NCBI GenBank assembly: GCA_019722365.1
Contig: JADFUC010000954.1
Location: 2,604,001-2,668,000 of the forward strand
Length of the DNA stretch: 64,000 nt
Direction of reading: 5' to 3'
DNA from: Lithospermum erythrorhizon
Lineage: Eukaryota > Streptophyta > Magnoliopsida > Boraginales > Boraginaceae
Shown: positions 38,930-56,712 of the stretch, one piece after another
Position numbering within the stretch: position 1 is the first letter of the stretch
Layout of the letters: every line of letters begins with the position of its first letter
Position numbers and translations under genes: made by a program
Notes under the pieces: model-generated
The model's database searches: none
What the model saw: the letters and a program-made list of their open reading frames with translations, nothing else
Told to the model about the DNA's origin: nothing

Positions 38930-39140
38930 AAGCCTGCCGGGCCGAGACGGGCTTAGAAGGTTGAGTATTATTATTATCTCCCAAAAGCCTCATACGGTAT
39001 TTAGCAGAATGTTCTGGACAATACGCACTTTTCCGATTTTGAGATCCCTCGGTTATCCGAAAAAGGCCCCACATGGACACGGCGTGAATGCCGCCTCGCT
39101 CCACTCCATATTTCACTCCACATCCTCGCATTTAATATCC
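38930..39140 (-). pseudogene. Antisense DPH3 coding fragment within the array
   Basis: On the minus strand the order is a start-region remnant, ATATGGAGTGGAGCGAGG, a TTCACGCCGTGTCCATGTGG equivalent of the first Cys pair, GATCTCAAAATCGG, GCGTATTGTCCAGAACATTC and a degraded tail. It corresponds to nearly the whole DPH3 coding region but is frameshifted, with the second Cys pair damaged. The ORFs in this stretch are remnants. Upstream flank is shared with the fragment at 44487-44720 but not with the intact gene. Confidence 0.75.
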
Positions 39141-42100
39141 TCGATATACTTTGATTATTGTATGGTAAATGGTGTTGTGGATATTTACCGAGGTGCTGGA
39201 AAGTGATATTTTATACTTAAACATTGTCAAAAAAAAGTAATGTATGAAAAAAATCAATTTACTTATACCCGAAAGCATAACCGTTCTTGTCATTTCATCA
39301 TCAAACCTTTCAAAAGGTCATAATGCAACGAATAGAACAATTGCTACAAATTAAACAATTGTTCCTGTTGCAATGCAGATTATGAACATATAATTCTGAA
39401 TGATGATTACAATACATAATAGAAATACGCAGGAAACACATGTAATTTTTGTAATGGTGATCAACGACATACCATCGCTTTAACGTGATCATAAATGCTC
39501 ACCGTACCAAATTAGATCGACACAAAGAAATCGTTGTTTACGTGTTTTTAGCTTATCGAATTTTGAAGTAACAACGAGCGACGCACTAAGTAGTTGGAAA
39601 CATTTGAGTGTGGATTGAACACAAGAGAAGGGCACCAAGAACACCTCTTCAAAAATCTCGAACGAGGATCGAGATTCCTGAACATCACACGCTAATTTGG
39701 ACTAGATAATGATGTTCTCCACCACCACAAATTATATAATTACTAACTACATAATATATGTATACATCAAAAATGAACATGATCAAATGAATTGAACAAA
39801 CGGCCGTGCTGTACGAAACATTGCTAATTATTGGGCATCAATGTGTCTCTGTGGCAACATGAGATTTATATTCAAAATGGATGTTACATCACTAAACCGG
39901 TCAGAATTTCCATGCTGTATGTATATATCAATTGCAATATACGAATCACCAGAATATTTACTATAACAATAATACAAACCATCGTGCTAATTTGTAGATC
40001 AAGATTCAGATTAATCTAGTTTCTAAACAAGGTTCTAACAATCAATCAAAATTCAAGTAAATCAAGAGTAACATAAATAGGCACATAACAATAATTCAAA
40101 GCCTGCCAGACGGAGATGGGTAAGTAGGTGCTTAGAAGGTTGACTAGTATTTATGACACATTTCGAAAACATGTAATTTTTGTAATCGTGATCAATGACA
40201 TACCATCATTTTAACGCGATCATAAAATGTCGCCGACCGCAACAAATTAGATCAATTCCCAAGAAAAATTCGTGTTTATGCTCTTAGCTATCAAATTTTT
40301 GAAGTAACAACGAGCGACACAAATAAGTAGTTGGAAACAATCAAATGGATTGAACCATGCGAGAAAACTTCAAGAACACGCTCAAAAATCTCGAACGAGG
40401 ATCGACGGATTCTAACATCACACGCCAATTGACTAGATACGTATGTTTTCACTAATTACTAATTACTTAATTACTAACTGTATATAATATAGGTATATCA
40501 AAATGAACATGATCAAAGGAATTAAACAAACAAATTTAAAAGGTACTAAACATTATACTATTAAGACCAATGTAAGTCAAGGCAACATGAGATTTATATT
40601 CAAAATAGATGTCTAAAATGGATCGCTATCACTAAACCGTTGTACCTATGTGTATGTATATCACCTTGGTAATATACGACCATCAAGTAGAATATAGAAC
40701 AATAACACAAAAAAAAAAAAAAAGCATCATGTTAATTTGTAGGATTCGCATTCGTATTAATCGGCCGAACAATGTCTTAACAATCAATCAAAATTCACGA
40801 ATCAAGAGCAACATAAATAGGCACAAAACACTTAATTGAAAGCTCAAGCAACGGAGACGGGTCAAAAGCTAAGGTTGACAATTATTCGTGACACATTTTC
40901 AAGAAAAACATGTAATTTTTGTAATGGTGATCAATGACATACCATCATTTTAACGTGATCATAAAATGTCGTCGACCGCAACAAATTAGATCGACTCTAC
41001 AAAATTCGTGGTTTACGTGTTCTTGCTATCAAATTTTGAAGTAACAACGAGTTTACACAAAGAAGTAGTTGAAACAATCGTTGGATTGAAACCATAAGAG
41101 AAGGCACCCAAGAACACGCTTCAAAATCCTGAAACCAGATCTACTACTAGATACGTATGTTCTTCACTGGTTACTAACTACATAATAGTTACTAACTACA
41201 TAATATATGTACATCAAAAAATGAACATGATCAAATGAATTGAACAAACAAAATTCTAAAAGGCAGTACGAAAATTATACTATTAAGCATTCAATGTAAG
41301 TTATCAGAAAATACGAGATTTATATTCGAAATAGATGCTCTAAAATGGATTGCTACATCACTAAACCTGGTTGTACCTACAGATTATATCACCTTGAGAA
41401 TATACGAATCATCGCAGAATACTAGAACAATAACACAGCATCATGTTAATTTGTAGGATTCGATTCAGACACCTAGTTTAAACAATGTCTTAACAATCAA
41501 TCAAAATTCACGTAAATCAAGAGCAACATAACAGTACATAACACTAATTGAAAGCTCAAGCAACGGAGATGGGCTAGTGCTTAGAAGGTTGACAATTATT
41601 CGTGATACATTTTCGTGAAAAACATGTAATTTTTTTGTAATGGTGATCAACGACATACCATCGTTTTAACGTGATCATAAAATGTCGTCGACCGCAACAA
41701 ATTAGATCGACTCAGCAAAATCCATGTTTACGTGCTCTTTAGCTATCGAATTTTTGAAGTAACAATGAGTGACACACCAAGTAGTTGGAAACAATCAATG
41801 GGATTGAACAATAAGAGAAGGCACCCATGAACACGCTTAAAATCTCAGAATGAGATCATTTGATCAGATAATAGATGTTCTTTCACTAATTACAAATTAC
41901 ATAATTACTGGCACATAAATATGTGTACATCAAAAAATGAAACATGATCAAATGAATTGAATAACAAATGTAAAAGGAAATAAAAATTATACTATTAAGA
42001 CCAATGTGTTATCAGGGCAACATGAGATTTATATTCGAAAATAGATGTCGAAAATGGATTGCTACATCACTAAACTGGTTGTACCTATGTGTATTTATAT

Positions 42101-44486
42101 CACCTTGGTAATATACGAATCATCGCGAATACTAGAACAATAACACAAAGCATCATGTTAATTTGTGTGACTGCATTCATTAATCGGCCAAAAACAAGTC
42201 TTAACAATCAATCAAAATTCACGTAAATCTAAAAGAAAGAACATAAACAAAGGTTACGCTAACAATAATTGAATGCTCAAGCAAACGGAGACGGGTTGGG
42301 GGTGCTTAAGGTTGACAATTATTCGCATTACTTTGGGGAAAAACATGTAATTTTTGTAATGGTGATCAATGACATACAATCATTTTAACGTGATCATAAA
42401 ATGTCGTCAATCGCAACAAATTACCAGATCGACTCTACAAAATTCGGTTTACGTGTTTTGCTATCAAATTTTGAAGTAACAATGAGTGACACAAAATAAG
42501 TAGTTGGAAACAATCAAAATGGGATTGAACCATGTTATAGTGCACCTAAGAACACGTCAAAAATCTCGGCAGAATTTTAGGATCGATTTGAACACTAGAT
42601 ACAAGGAGAAATTCTTTCACTACTCATAAATTACATAATTACTAACTACATAATATATGTACATCAAAAATGAACATGATCAAATGAATTGAACAAACAA
42701 ATTAAAAGGTACGAAAATTATATTTATTAAGACCAATGAAGTTATTGCGGGCAAATACTTTAGATTTATATTCGAAAATAGATTTAAAATGGATTGCTAC
42801 ATCACTAAACCGGTTGTACCTATGTGTATTTATATCACTGTAATATACGAATCATCAAGAATACTGTAACAATAACACAAAGCATCATGTTAATTTGTAG
42901 ACTAAGATCTCGATTAATCAAGCCAAAAAATGCGTCTTAACAATCAATCAAAATTCACGAAAATCAAGAGTAACATAAATAGGCACATAACAATAATTGA
43001 ATGCTCAAGCAACGGAGATGGGGTTGGGGTGCTTAAGGTTGACAATTATTCGCGGACATTTTCGTGAAAACACGTAATTTTCAGAATTGCTGATTTTATA
43101 TACCATCATTTTAACGCGATCATAAAATGTCGCCGACCGCAACAAATTAGATCGAATTTTACAAAATTGCGGTTTACGTGCTCTTTAGCTATCGAATTTT
43201 TGAAGTAACAATGAGTGACGCACCAAGTAGTTGGAAACAATCAATGGATGGAACCACAAGAGAAGGTTGGAACACCCTTCAAAAAATCTCAGAACGAGGA
43301 TCACGGATCTCGAACATCACACGCCAATTGACTGTGATACGTATGCAAGTTCCACTAATTACAAATTACATAATTACTAACTACATAATATATATGTACT
43401 AAAACAGAACATGATCAAATGAATTTAGAACAAATTTAAAAAGGTACTTAAAATTATACTATTAAGACTAATGGGTTATCAGTGGCAAATAACAGATTTA
43501 TATTCGAAAAATAGATGCTCTAAAAAATGGATCGCTACATCACTAAACCGTTGTACTCTTATGTGTGTATATCACCTTGGTAATGCTACGAATCATCAAG
43601 AATACTAGAACAATAACACAAAGCATCATGTTAATTTGTAGGACTAAGATTCAACTAATCGGCCGAAACAAGGTCTTAACAATCAATCAAAATTAATGAA
43701 ATCAAGAGAGTGCAACATAAATAGGCACATAATAATAATTGAAAAGCTCAAGCAACGGAGATGGTTGGGGTGGTTAGAAGGATAAATTATTATTCGTGAC
43801 ACATTTTCAAGAAAAACATGTACTTTTGTATCAGCATCAAATGACATACCATCATTTTAACGTGATCATAAAATGTCAAGCTGACCGCAAATAAATTAGA
43901 TCGACTTAAGCAAAATTCGTGTTTACGTGCTCTTAGCTATCAAATTTTTGCAGCTTAACAATGAGTGACACAACAAGCAGTTGGAAACAATCGTTGATCG
44001 AACTACAAGAGAAGGCACCGAAGAACAAAGTTTCAAAATCTCGAGAATGAGACCATTGATTCGAACATTACACGCTAATCGACTAGATATAGAAATTACT
44101 AATTACACAATTACTAACTACATAATATATGTACATCAAAAAAATGAACATGATCATTTAAATTGAACAAACAAATTTAAAAAAGGTACGTAAACATTAT
44201 ACTATTAAGACTAATGTAAGATGCAACATGAGATTTTATATTCTAAAATGTATGTCGAAAAATGGATTGTTACATCATTAAACCGGTTGTACCCCATGTG
44301 TATGTATATCAGCTTGGTAATATACTAATCACCACACATTAGAATAATAATGCAAACCATCAAGTTAATTTGTAGGATTAAGATTCAGATTAATCAGAAG
44401 CCATAAACAAGGTCTCAACAATCAATCAAAATTGACGAAAATCAGTAGCAACATAAATAGGCACATAACAATAATTGAAAGCTCAA

Positions 44487-44720
44487 GCGGCGGAGATGGG
44501 ATTAGAAGGTTGAGTATTATTATTATTATCTCCTAAAAAGGCCGAGCATTAGTAATAACAGTTATGTAAAGAGAATGCCTTTGACACACGCAATCTCTTT
44601 TCCGGTTTTGAGATCCTCTTCGTTATCCCAAAAAGGTCTCCACATGGACATGGGTATGTGAATAAAGCCAGCCTTCTGCTCCACTCCATATCTTCACTTC
44701 CACATCGCCGTGTTTTACAT
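44487..44720 (-). pseudogene. Antisense DPH3 coding fragment at the array end
   Basis: The minus strand reads ATG, then immediately TAA, followed by recognisable DPH3 text: AAGATATGGAGTGGAGCAG, CCATGTCCATGTGGAGACC, GATCTCAAAACCGG and GCGTGTGTC, ending in a TAATAATAATAAT run where the intact gene encodes Asn repeats. Stops and indels abolish coding. Its upstream flank (44721-44905, with CCCGAAAGCATAACCGTTC) matches that of 38930-39140. Confidence 0.75.
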
Positions 44721-45149
44721 CCTCGAGTATACTCTCTTTGATTATTGTATGGTAAGGAGGCGAGGGCTATTTATTGAGGTAAGTGGGAAGTGATATTTTA
44801 TACGCAAGATTGTCAAAAAAAGTAACAAAGGAAAAAAAATCAAGTTACTTATACCCGAAAGCATAACCGTTCTTGTCATTTCATCATCAAACCTCTTAAA
44901 AAAGGTCATAACCCTGAGAACAAAACAAACTCTCCCCAATCTTCTATTTCGGGAGGAGTTTGTTTTTTTAATATGTTTTATCATGAAATTAAAAATATTG
45001 TTCAACTTTCATACTCTATATATAATAAGTAAATCGACTTTCTTTGTCATACTTTTCTTTGCCAAACTAGATGGAAAGACCCCTGTATACTCTCGTTATC
45101 CGGCCGGGTGGAGTATGAATTTCAATCGGAACTCCATGAAGGTAAGCCC

Positions 45150-46240
45150 GAATCTATCTTCCCATGAATTTGGGTGTAAACATTTCGGGAGTTTCTATTC
45201 CAAATGCAAGATGATCGCATCTGGATATCTTGAGAAAAGGTGCAAGATCTACTGGGCCTCCATGTTGGTCCCACGCCCGCTTGTCCGGGAGACTTGCCGA
45301 GAGGGCATCCACCGCCACGTAAGTCTGCCATTGCATCCGTGGGGGGGGGCTGGGCCGCAGACTGCCCGCTAACGCCACGGCGACCAGGCCGCCTTTCCCC
45401 TGCATTGCTTCCTCTCGCATCGGGGAGTACGGGCATAGGTCTTCACGCACGATGATACTTCCACGGGTTCTCCTCTTAGTTGGGGAGCGCCCCGGAGTTG
45501 CTTCCCCCTCAGAATATCTCGCCATCTCCTGCTGGTACGACCTCTCACTGCACTGCCTCTTCGACCTCCAGCTTGATCGTTCCCGGTATAGATCGGGGCA
45601 TTCTCCCGCCGGCTCTTCCAGCCATTCATATCGAGTCCATCGCCCTGTGTGAGGATGGCGGTTGTCGCTATTCCCATTTGTTTCCCATAGTAGTAGTTGA
45701 AATGAGTGGGTGCTACTTTTAATGCAAGTCTCCTCAACGTGTCGCCAATGACGATCCGTCCGATTTTCTTCCAAGATGAAGTTTGAAAAGCCTTGGTCCA
45801 AATGAGAGTTCCTACAAAACAAGGACCATTTGTCCGGCTAGAAACACTCCGACAATCAAATCAGTAAAGGGTCGAAAGAGTTTAGTTTTTGAAAAAGAGA
45901 ATTTGGGAATCAAAGTGAACTTACTTGATTTGTCCTCAAAGTTTACCTTTTATAGTCTATTTGGACCGTCACCTTGGTCGAGCCTTGATGGCTCATTCGT
46001 TGTCGATTAATGATTTTGTTGCTCATTAAGAGGTCGGGTAATTATGATCTTAATTGCCACCTTAATTGAGCCGAATCAAACCGTTAACCTTCAACGGCTC
46101 TTCATTCTTGACCGAGATGGACCGGCGAACCTATTTATCTCTTTGGATTTCGCCTTTCCCCGTCTCACCTACGTGGTCCAGCCAGTTATCAGGCATGCCC
46201 CCCGATCCATCTCGGAGGCCTAACTAGTTGGACCGATCCT
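45150..46240 (-). mobile_element. Ty3/gypsy (Tat-like) LTR and leader/gag remnant
   Basis: Read on the minus strand from about 46240, LTR-like sequence has a TATA-like GACTATAAAAGG (near 45950), then GATTGTCGGAGTG, ATCTTGGAAGAAAATCGG and GTCATTGGCGACACG. This resembles the end of Tat-lineage LTRs and their TTGGCGCCG primer-binding region with a few changes. Downstream, GC-rich text (45130-45700) keeps overlapping open frames of up to 222 codons rich in Arg, Ser and Pro, likely gag remnant rather than a host gene. No pol follows; it ends near 45130. It sits between the antisense DPH3 array and the intact DPH3 gene. Confidence 0.6.
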
Positions 46241-46249
46241 GGATCAACC

Positions 46250-46859
46250 CATTTACTTATGAGATTATTAGGTTATTTTGTACTTTTACACAAATATAAT
46301 GATATATTTTTTTTCTTTGCATAAATATGATGTTATAGTTTTTTACTTTGCAAAAATTTGTTGATATATTTTTGAAATAGTCAATAAATTCATGTAAACA
46401 TACTCAAAATTAACATCAAACAACTAAAGCTATTGACATATTTTAAAACATTCAATAAATTTTGGTATCGTTATCTGAAATTAAAAGAATGCACAAAACT
46501 ATCTAACGGTTTATATTTGTATGTTTGCACATATCTATAGATATATTTTTTATACTTGGAAAGTTTAGAGAAAATTCTAACTATTAATGGATATACAAAA
46601 CCGTAATCGTCTCCTCGACGGAACCCCAGAGGCATAGCTTAACCTCAAGTAAATCAGAGTGCTGGGCACCAACACCGTAATCCAATCAAAGCTCTAGCTC
46701 TATGATCAATTAAGACATATCAATTATTAAGTATCAGGTATGTTTTACACTTTTTTATTTAATGTAAGTAACACTACACACACTCAAATAGTTTTTTTAA
46801 GTAAAATGACAATTTTGTCCCTAATGAAACTTTCTCAACTACTACACTTGCAAATAGGG
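46250..46859. other. AT-rich spacer upstream of DPH3
   Basis: No gene is seen. The words TGATATATTTTT and TGTTATAGTTTTTTACTTTGC recur in variants near 46290-46370. I searched for a PGI first exon here and found none. Confidence 0.4.
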
Positions 46860-47086
46860 ATCTTAGAGGTTAGGATTAACTTTACAAAAGTCGAAACCGT
46901 AAAACTTAAGTGACAAAAAAACCTTTGATTTATACAAAGTGAACCACAAACCAACCGAGTTCAACCGGGTCTTAATGGGCCGATAAGCTCAACTCACCTA
47001 CATTTTTAATATGCTGAGCAGCCCAATTTAACAAAGTCTGATAATTTAATTAAAACCTAAAACCAAACGTACGCTGAATATCGAGG
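46860..47086 (+). promoter_or_regulatory. DPH3 upstream region, duplicated at 36.3 kb
   Basis: This sequence up to the DPH3 start is shared with 36280-36500, including CCACAAACCAACCGAGTTCA and GGGTCTTAATGGGCC. Conservation in an old duplicate only shows that the promoter region was copied with the gene. GGGCC/GGCCC-type motifs, common in plant housekeeping and translation-related promoters, occur at about 46977. No clear TATA box is seen near the start. Confidence 0.5.
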
Positions 47087-47320
47087 ATGTCGTACGACGA
47101 TGTGGAGATTGAAGATATGGAGTGGAACGAGAAGCTGAAAGCATTCACATACCCATGTCCATGTGGAGACCTTTTTCAGATAACCAAAGAGGATCTCAAA
47201 ATCGGAGAAGAGATTGCGTATTGTCCAAGCTGTTCTCTTTATATAACTGTTGTCTACAATATGGAAGACTTTTTAGGAGATAATAATAATAATAATACTC
47301 CACCCATCTCCGTCGCTTGA
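47087..47320 (+). CDS. DPH3: DPH3, CSL-type zinc protein of diphthamide synthesis
   Basis: A single exon encodes 77 residues, the normal length. The CSL (DPH-type) zinc-binding fold is complete: Cys24 and Cys26 in CPCGDLF, Cys46 and Cys49 in CPSCSLYITV. The start MSYDDVEIEDMEWNE is highly conserved. In other eukaryotes DPH3 (KTI11) supplies electrons to the DPH1-DPH2 iron-sulfur enzyme in the first step of diphthamide formation on elongation factor 2, and also serves the Elongator tRNA-modification pathway; it is cytosolic. The tail has an Asn run coded by AAT repeats. It starts about 400 bases before the first recognisable PGI exon, same strand. Its 3' flank is the source of, or a relative of, the antisense array at 37.8-44.9 kb. 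Confidence 0.93.
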   Translation: MSYDDVEIEDMEWNEKLKAFTYPCPCGDLFQITKEDLKIGEEIAYCPSCSLYITVVYNMEDFLGDNNNNNTPPISVA

Positions 47321-47723
47321 CCTTTCAATTATTGTTATGTGCCTATTTATGTTTCGTCAATTTTGATTCATTGTTCAGACCTTGTTTCTAGCTTTTCATT
47401 AATCTCAATCTTAGTCCTACAAATTCATACTATAATGTTTCGTACCTTTTTCGGCTGTTTGTTCAATTCATTTGATCATCTTCATTTTTTCATGTACATA
47501 TATTATGTAGTTAGTATTTATGTAATTAGTAATTAGTGAAGAACGTCTATATCTAGTCAATTAGCGTGTGATGCTCGAATCCGAGCAACTGCTCACGGTT
47601 TCAGTAGTATCCTCCATGTCAATGCCTTTTGTTCATTATACAAGACATGAATTAAGTATTTCAATGGTTATATACTATTATCAAATTAAATGCACCCTTT
47701 TTGTTTAATTACTATGTGTGCAG

Positions 47724-53796
<6,073 letters not shown>

Positions 53797-55179
53797 AGTA
53801 ATACAACGTTTCGGAGGACGAATGGACTATGAAGCCACAGAAGTGTGAAAAGTACTTCTATGAAGCCTTCTTAGCCATTTAATGTCATGTTAAAGATCTT
53901 GTTGTGCTATAGCTCTGTTTTGTGTGTCATGCTGTTCAGATTCTAAAACATAATAAACCCAACTTCTCTAATTGTTTGTATAATCATCTCACTCGTCACA
54001 AATGATTCAAGTGGGATAGTTAAGTATAGTGGTGAGTTATAATTTAACGCCATGAGTCGTAGATAGATGCGTTAGTATATTAAGGTCGAATCGTAGAGTT
54101 GATTATTTAATTTGATTAAATTAGTTAAACTATCCTAATAATTTAAATAGAAATTGAATTTTGAGAGTAATTAAACTAAAACAAATAATTAAAGAAGTAA
54201 AATATATATTTTTGGTTTGTTGGGAAAGATTTTATTAATATAATTTAAACTAAATATTTTATAATCCTAAACGTTCATTTATTCTTTAGGTTCGATTCTG
54301 TTTAAAAAGTCCAGGAGTGCAGATTCGGTGTCTTGGGTTTATCGGTTAAGTCTTTAAACTAACTAAACACTATTATTCATTGATGTTTTAATTTAATCTA
54401 AAAACATGAAGCACAAGATAATTTGTTGAATCAATTAAGTTATTGTACATTTTCATATAAATAACTCACAATCAATTATTAAATTTATTTTTACGTATTA
54501 CGTTTTTAAATACGATCGTAGACATGATATCTTGAGATAAAATTACATCTGATGAATAACGCAGAATTAATATAAGCGATAAATAAAGATGAATAAATAT
54601 AAAGCAATCAAAGTATCTCCAACAACTTTGAATTAAAACATAATTAAAATAGTATAAAGAAGAACCGATTTAGGAATTATGAAATGATTTGAACTCCACG
54701 ACTTGAGTAGTATGTTGCAGCCGATTCAGTTCTTCTAAGGCCTTTCAGCCGTGACAAATCAAGAACAGTGGCGGCTCTGGATTTTGCTTTTGTTTTATAC
54801 ATTATTACTATAGGTCATTTGAAGCCCATTATTACGGATCAATCGTCTTATTAATTATTTTGAACTTCTTACGATTAATTTTTTTTCCACTTTAGTTTGT
54901 CGAAAATTCACACATTTTATTCATTATTCCTACAAAATACAAAACTCAATAAATATAACATATTTGTCACTTAAAACAATAAAATCTCATTAAATATATC
55001 AATTTAAGCACGATAATATCCTAAAATATATGTACTAATCATATAGCATGGATCATCTCTACCATGTTTACATTCACAAATGAGCTAGTACTCGGATAAT
55101 AGCAAGACAATTTTCATCTCTACCATGTTTATTGAAGAATTGTTTATCAGAATAGAGAAATGAAGATTGAGACATGAAT
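53797..55179. other. Intergenic DNA between PGI and the dUTPase pair
   Basis: PGI 3' flank, then AT-rich DNA. Near 54773 the phrase CAGTGGCGGCTCTGGATTTT looks like one end of a hAT-class element; a matching end was not found. No gene is seen. Confidence 0.45.
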
Positions 55180-55863
55180 TTATTGATGAACTTCCACAAC
55201 TTGTGGAGTTGCGTTGAGCTCGAGTACTAATTGAGCAATGGCCACCCCCACTTTCACTTCATAATCAACGTCCGAGTGGTTAAATAAGATTACAAAAACT
55301 GGATTCTTGTCTGCATCCACTACTCCACCTCCAATATCTATGCAATTGTTCCATGCCTTGCTTGATCTCGGTGCTTCATATACATTGCCCCAACAAAATA
55401 TACTTGAGTGACATTATTTATTAATACTAAAATGCAAAGTGGATAGAACATTTTAACAAAATAAGTGCTAAAGTCCTATGCTTAGATGAAAATGCTGAGA
55501 AAAATACTCTTACCAATCCGGCCATAGGTCCCCGGAGGTATGTCTATGCTCAAATCCAACGAGATTTTCGCCTTCCCTCGGGCAGGAACTATGGCATCTT
55601 CAGCACTGTTATTCATAGCAAATAGATTTATGTAAAGATCAAATATTATGAAACTGAATAAGAAGACTATATATAATCAACCATTCTTGCCTGTAAAGAT
55701 CATAAGCTGCAGATTCTGGAAATACCCTTTTAGGCAATGTTGCTTTATCAGATAGCCTTCTCACTTTCAGAACTGGAATGCATTTCTTGATTGCTTCAAC
55801 AAGGTTGAATAACTCTGCCCTTTTGATATCCATGTTTTGTTTGTCTCCATCTTCATCTGCCAT
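55180..55863 (-). CDS. Degenerate dUTPase-like paralog
   Basis: Three exons on the minus strand (55863-55691, 55605-55514, 55373-55180) join in frame to 152 residues; an upstream in-frame ATG at 55881 would add six. Exon borders and phases match the intact dUTPase next door and exon 2 has the same length (92 bases), so the two are tandem duplicates. The fold is recognisable ([45 protein letters not shown]). Catalytic motifs are lost: motif 2 reads PRSSKA, motif 3 reads [10 protein letters not shown] without the conserved Tyr, motif 4 reads GVAIAQLV, and the C-terminal Gly-rich arm is absent. Intron 1 starts with GC. The frame remains open, so it may make a non-catalytic protein, or be a young pseudogene. 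Confidence 0.75.
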
Positions 55864-56160
55864 TTTTGTGCGAGCCTTCAAGATTGCAGTACCACTTGAA
55901 GTTCTAGTGATCTACAGAATTTGGCTGATTTTGTCAAGTTGGGTTTGTTAATAGTATGAATAATATTAGGGGTAGGTGGAGCATCTGGTGGAATTCCAAT
56001 TTGTTTAAAAATTGACCCAATAATTCCCTCAGCCAATGAGGATGCTGCATTTTATACCTTTTGACCTTAATAATCACAAATCATGTCACACGGCATATAC
56101 TTTTTTCTAAACCTAGCATGATCCATCAATCTATATTCTTAACCATATGTCAATATTATA

Positions 56161-56399
56161 CTACCTCCAATTCAATTTATAGAACATTTTTTGTTTTTGC
56201 ATGTCTAATTTTATTATCGATTCTTTTTATTTTGTGTCGATCTATTCTTACTGGCCTTAACCGATGATATACTACCTCAATTCTTTAAATATTTTAAAGT
56301 AAATTTTACAATTTATCGTAATATTATTAATTAGTTATTGATGTTTAAAATTGGACACGGAAAAACGAAAAAGTCTTATATTTTGAATTGGAAGGAGTA
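56161..56399. mobile_element. Stowaway-like MITE
   Basis: Left end CTACCTCCAATTCAA and inverted right end ACTCCTTCCAATTCAAAAT form terminal repeats next to TA dinucleotides. A second ACTACCTCAATTC at about 56269 suggests a nested or rearranged copy. Confidence 0.55.
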
Positions 56400-56433
56400 T
56401 ATAATACTGTAGAAATTATTCCTTGATTGATTG

Positions 56434-56650
56434 CAGTGGAGGAACTAGGAGATGGATCGAGCGGATATGAGGAACAATCGTCCTCCTCTAATTTAAAAAA
56501 AAATAATTAATTTTATTAAACATTTTTTCAAAAACTATAATTATTCTTTTAAAAATTATGTTGTTCATTTCACAGAATTTTATATTTTCTTTATAAATAG
56601 CGATATCGAATAATCAGCTCCTCTTATATAAAATCATGGTTCCATCACTA
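56434..56650. mobile_element. Possible hAT-like MITE
   Basis: CAGTGGAGGAACTAGGA at the left and the inverted right end TAGTGATGGAACCATGA resemble terminal repeats, with GAGGA repeated just inside each end. No clear 8-bp duplication is visible. Confidence 0.4.
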
Positions 56651-56712
56651 ATATTTACTAGAATATATTTAGATATATGTTAGATATTACCTTGAAATTT
56701 GTTCTCCATATA

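Larger units (their letters stand above)
37781..44930 (-). repeat. Tandem array of about nine ~720-bp units carrying the antisense DPH3 3' flank
   Basis: The landmark AGAACACGCTTCAAAAATCTC or a close variant recurs near 37781, 38472, 39638, 40372, 41111, 41828, 42549, 43268 and 44021. Spacing is 690-755 bases, except one gap of about 1170 where a DPH3 coding fragment is included. In each unit the text from CATCACACGC through ATAATATATGTACATC, GATCAAATGAATTGAACAAAC and CATAAATAGGCACATAACA to AAGCTCAAGC..CGGAGATGGG is the reverse complement of the DPH3 3' flank and last codons (47295-47580). The other half (ACATGTAATTTTTGTAATGG to AAGTAGTTGGAAACAATC) is absent near the intact gene but present forward at 37270-37450. 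Units differ by many small indels and short substitutions. Confidence 0.9.

Noticed and set aside
37781..44930. Regular repeats considered as a CRISPR array or centromeric satellite
   Set aside because: Units are about 720 bp, contiguous without spacers and derived from the DPH3 flank; the organism is a plant.
45154..45822. 222-codon open frame on the minus strand
   Set aside because: Overlapping open frames on both strands in GC-rich DNA directly after an LTR-like leader indicate retrotransposon gag remnant, not a host gene.
54285..54310. AGGTTCGATTCTG considered as a tRNA B box
   Set aside because: No A box or cloverleaf at the right distance.
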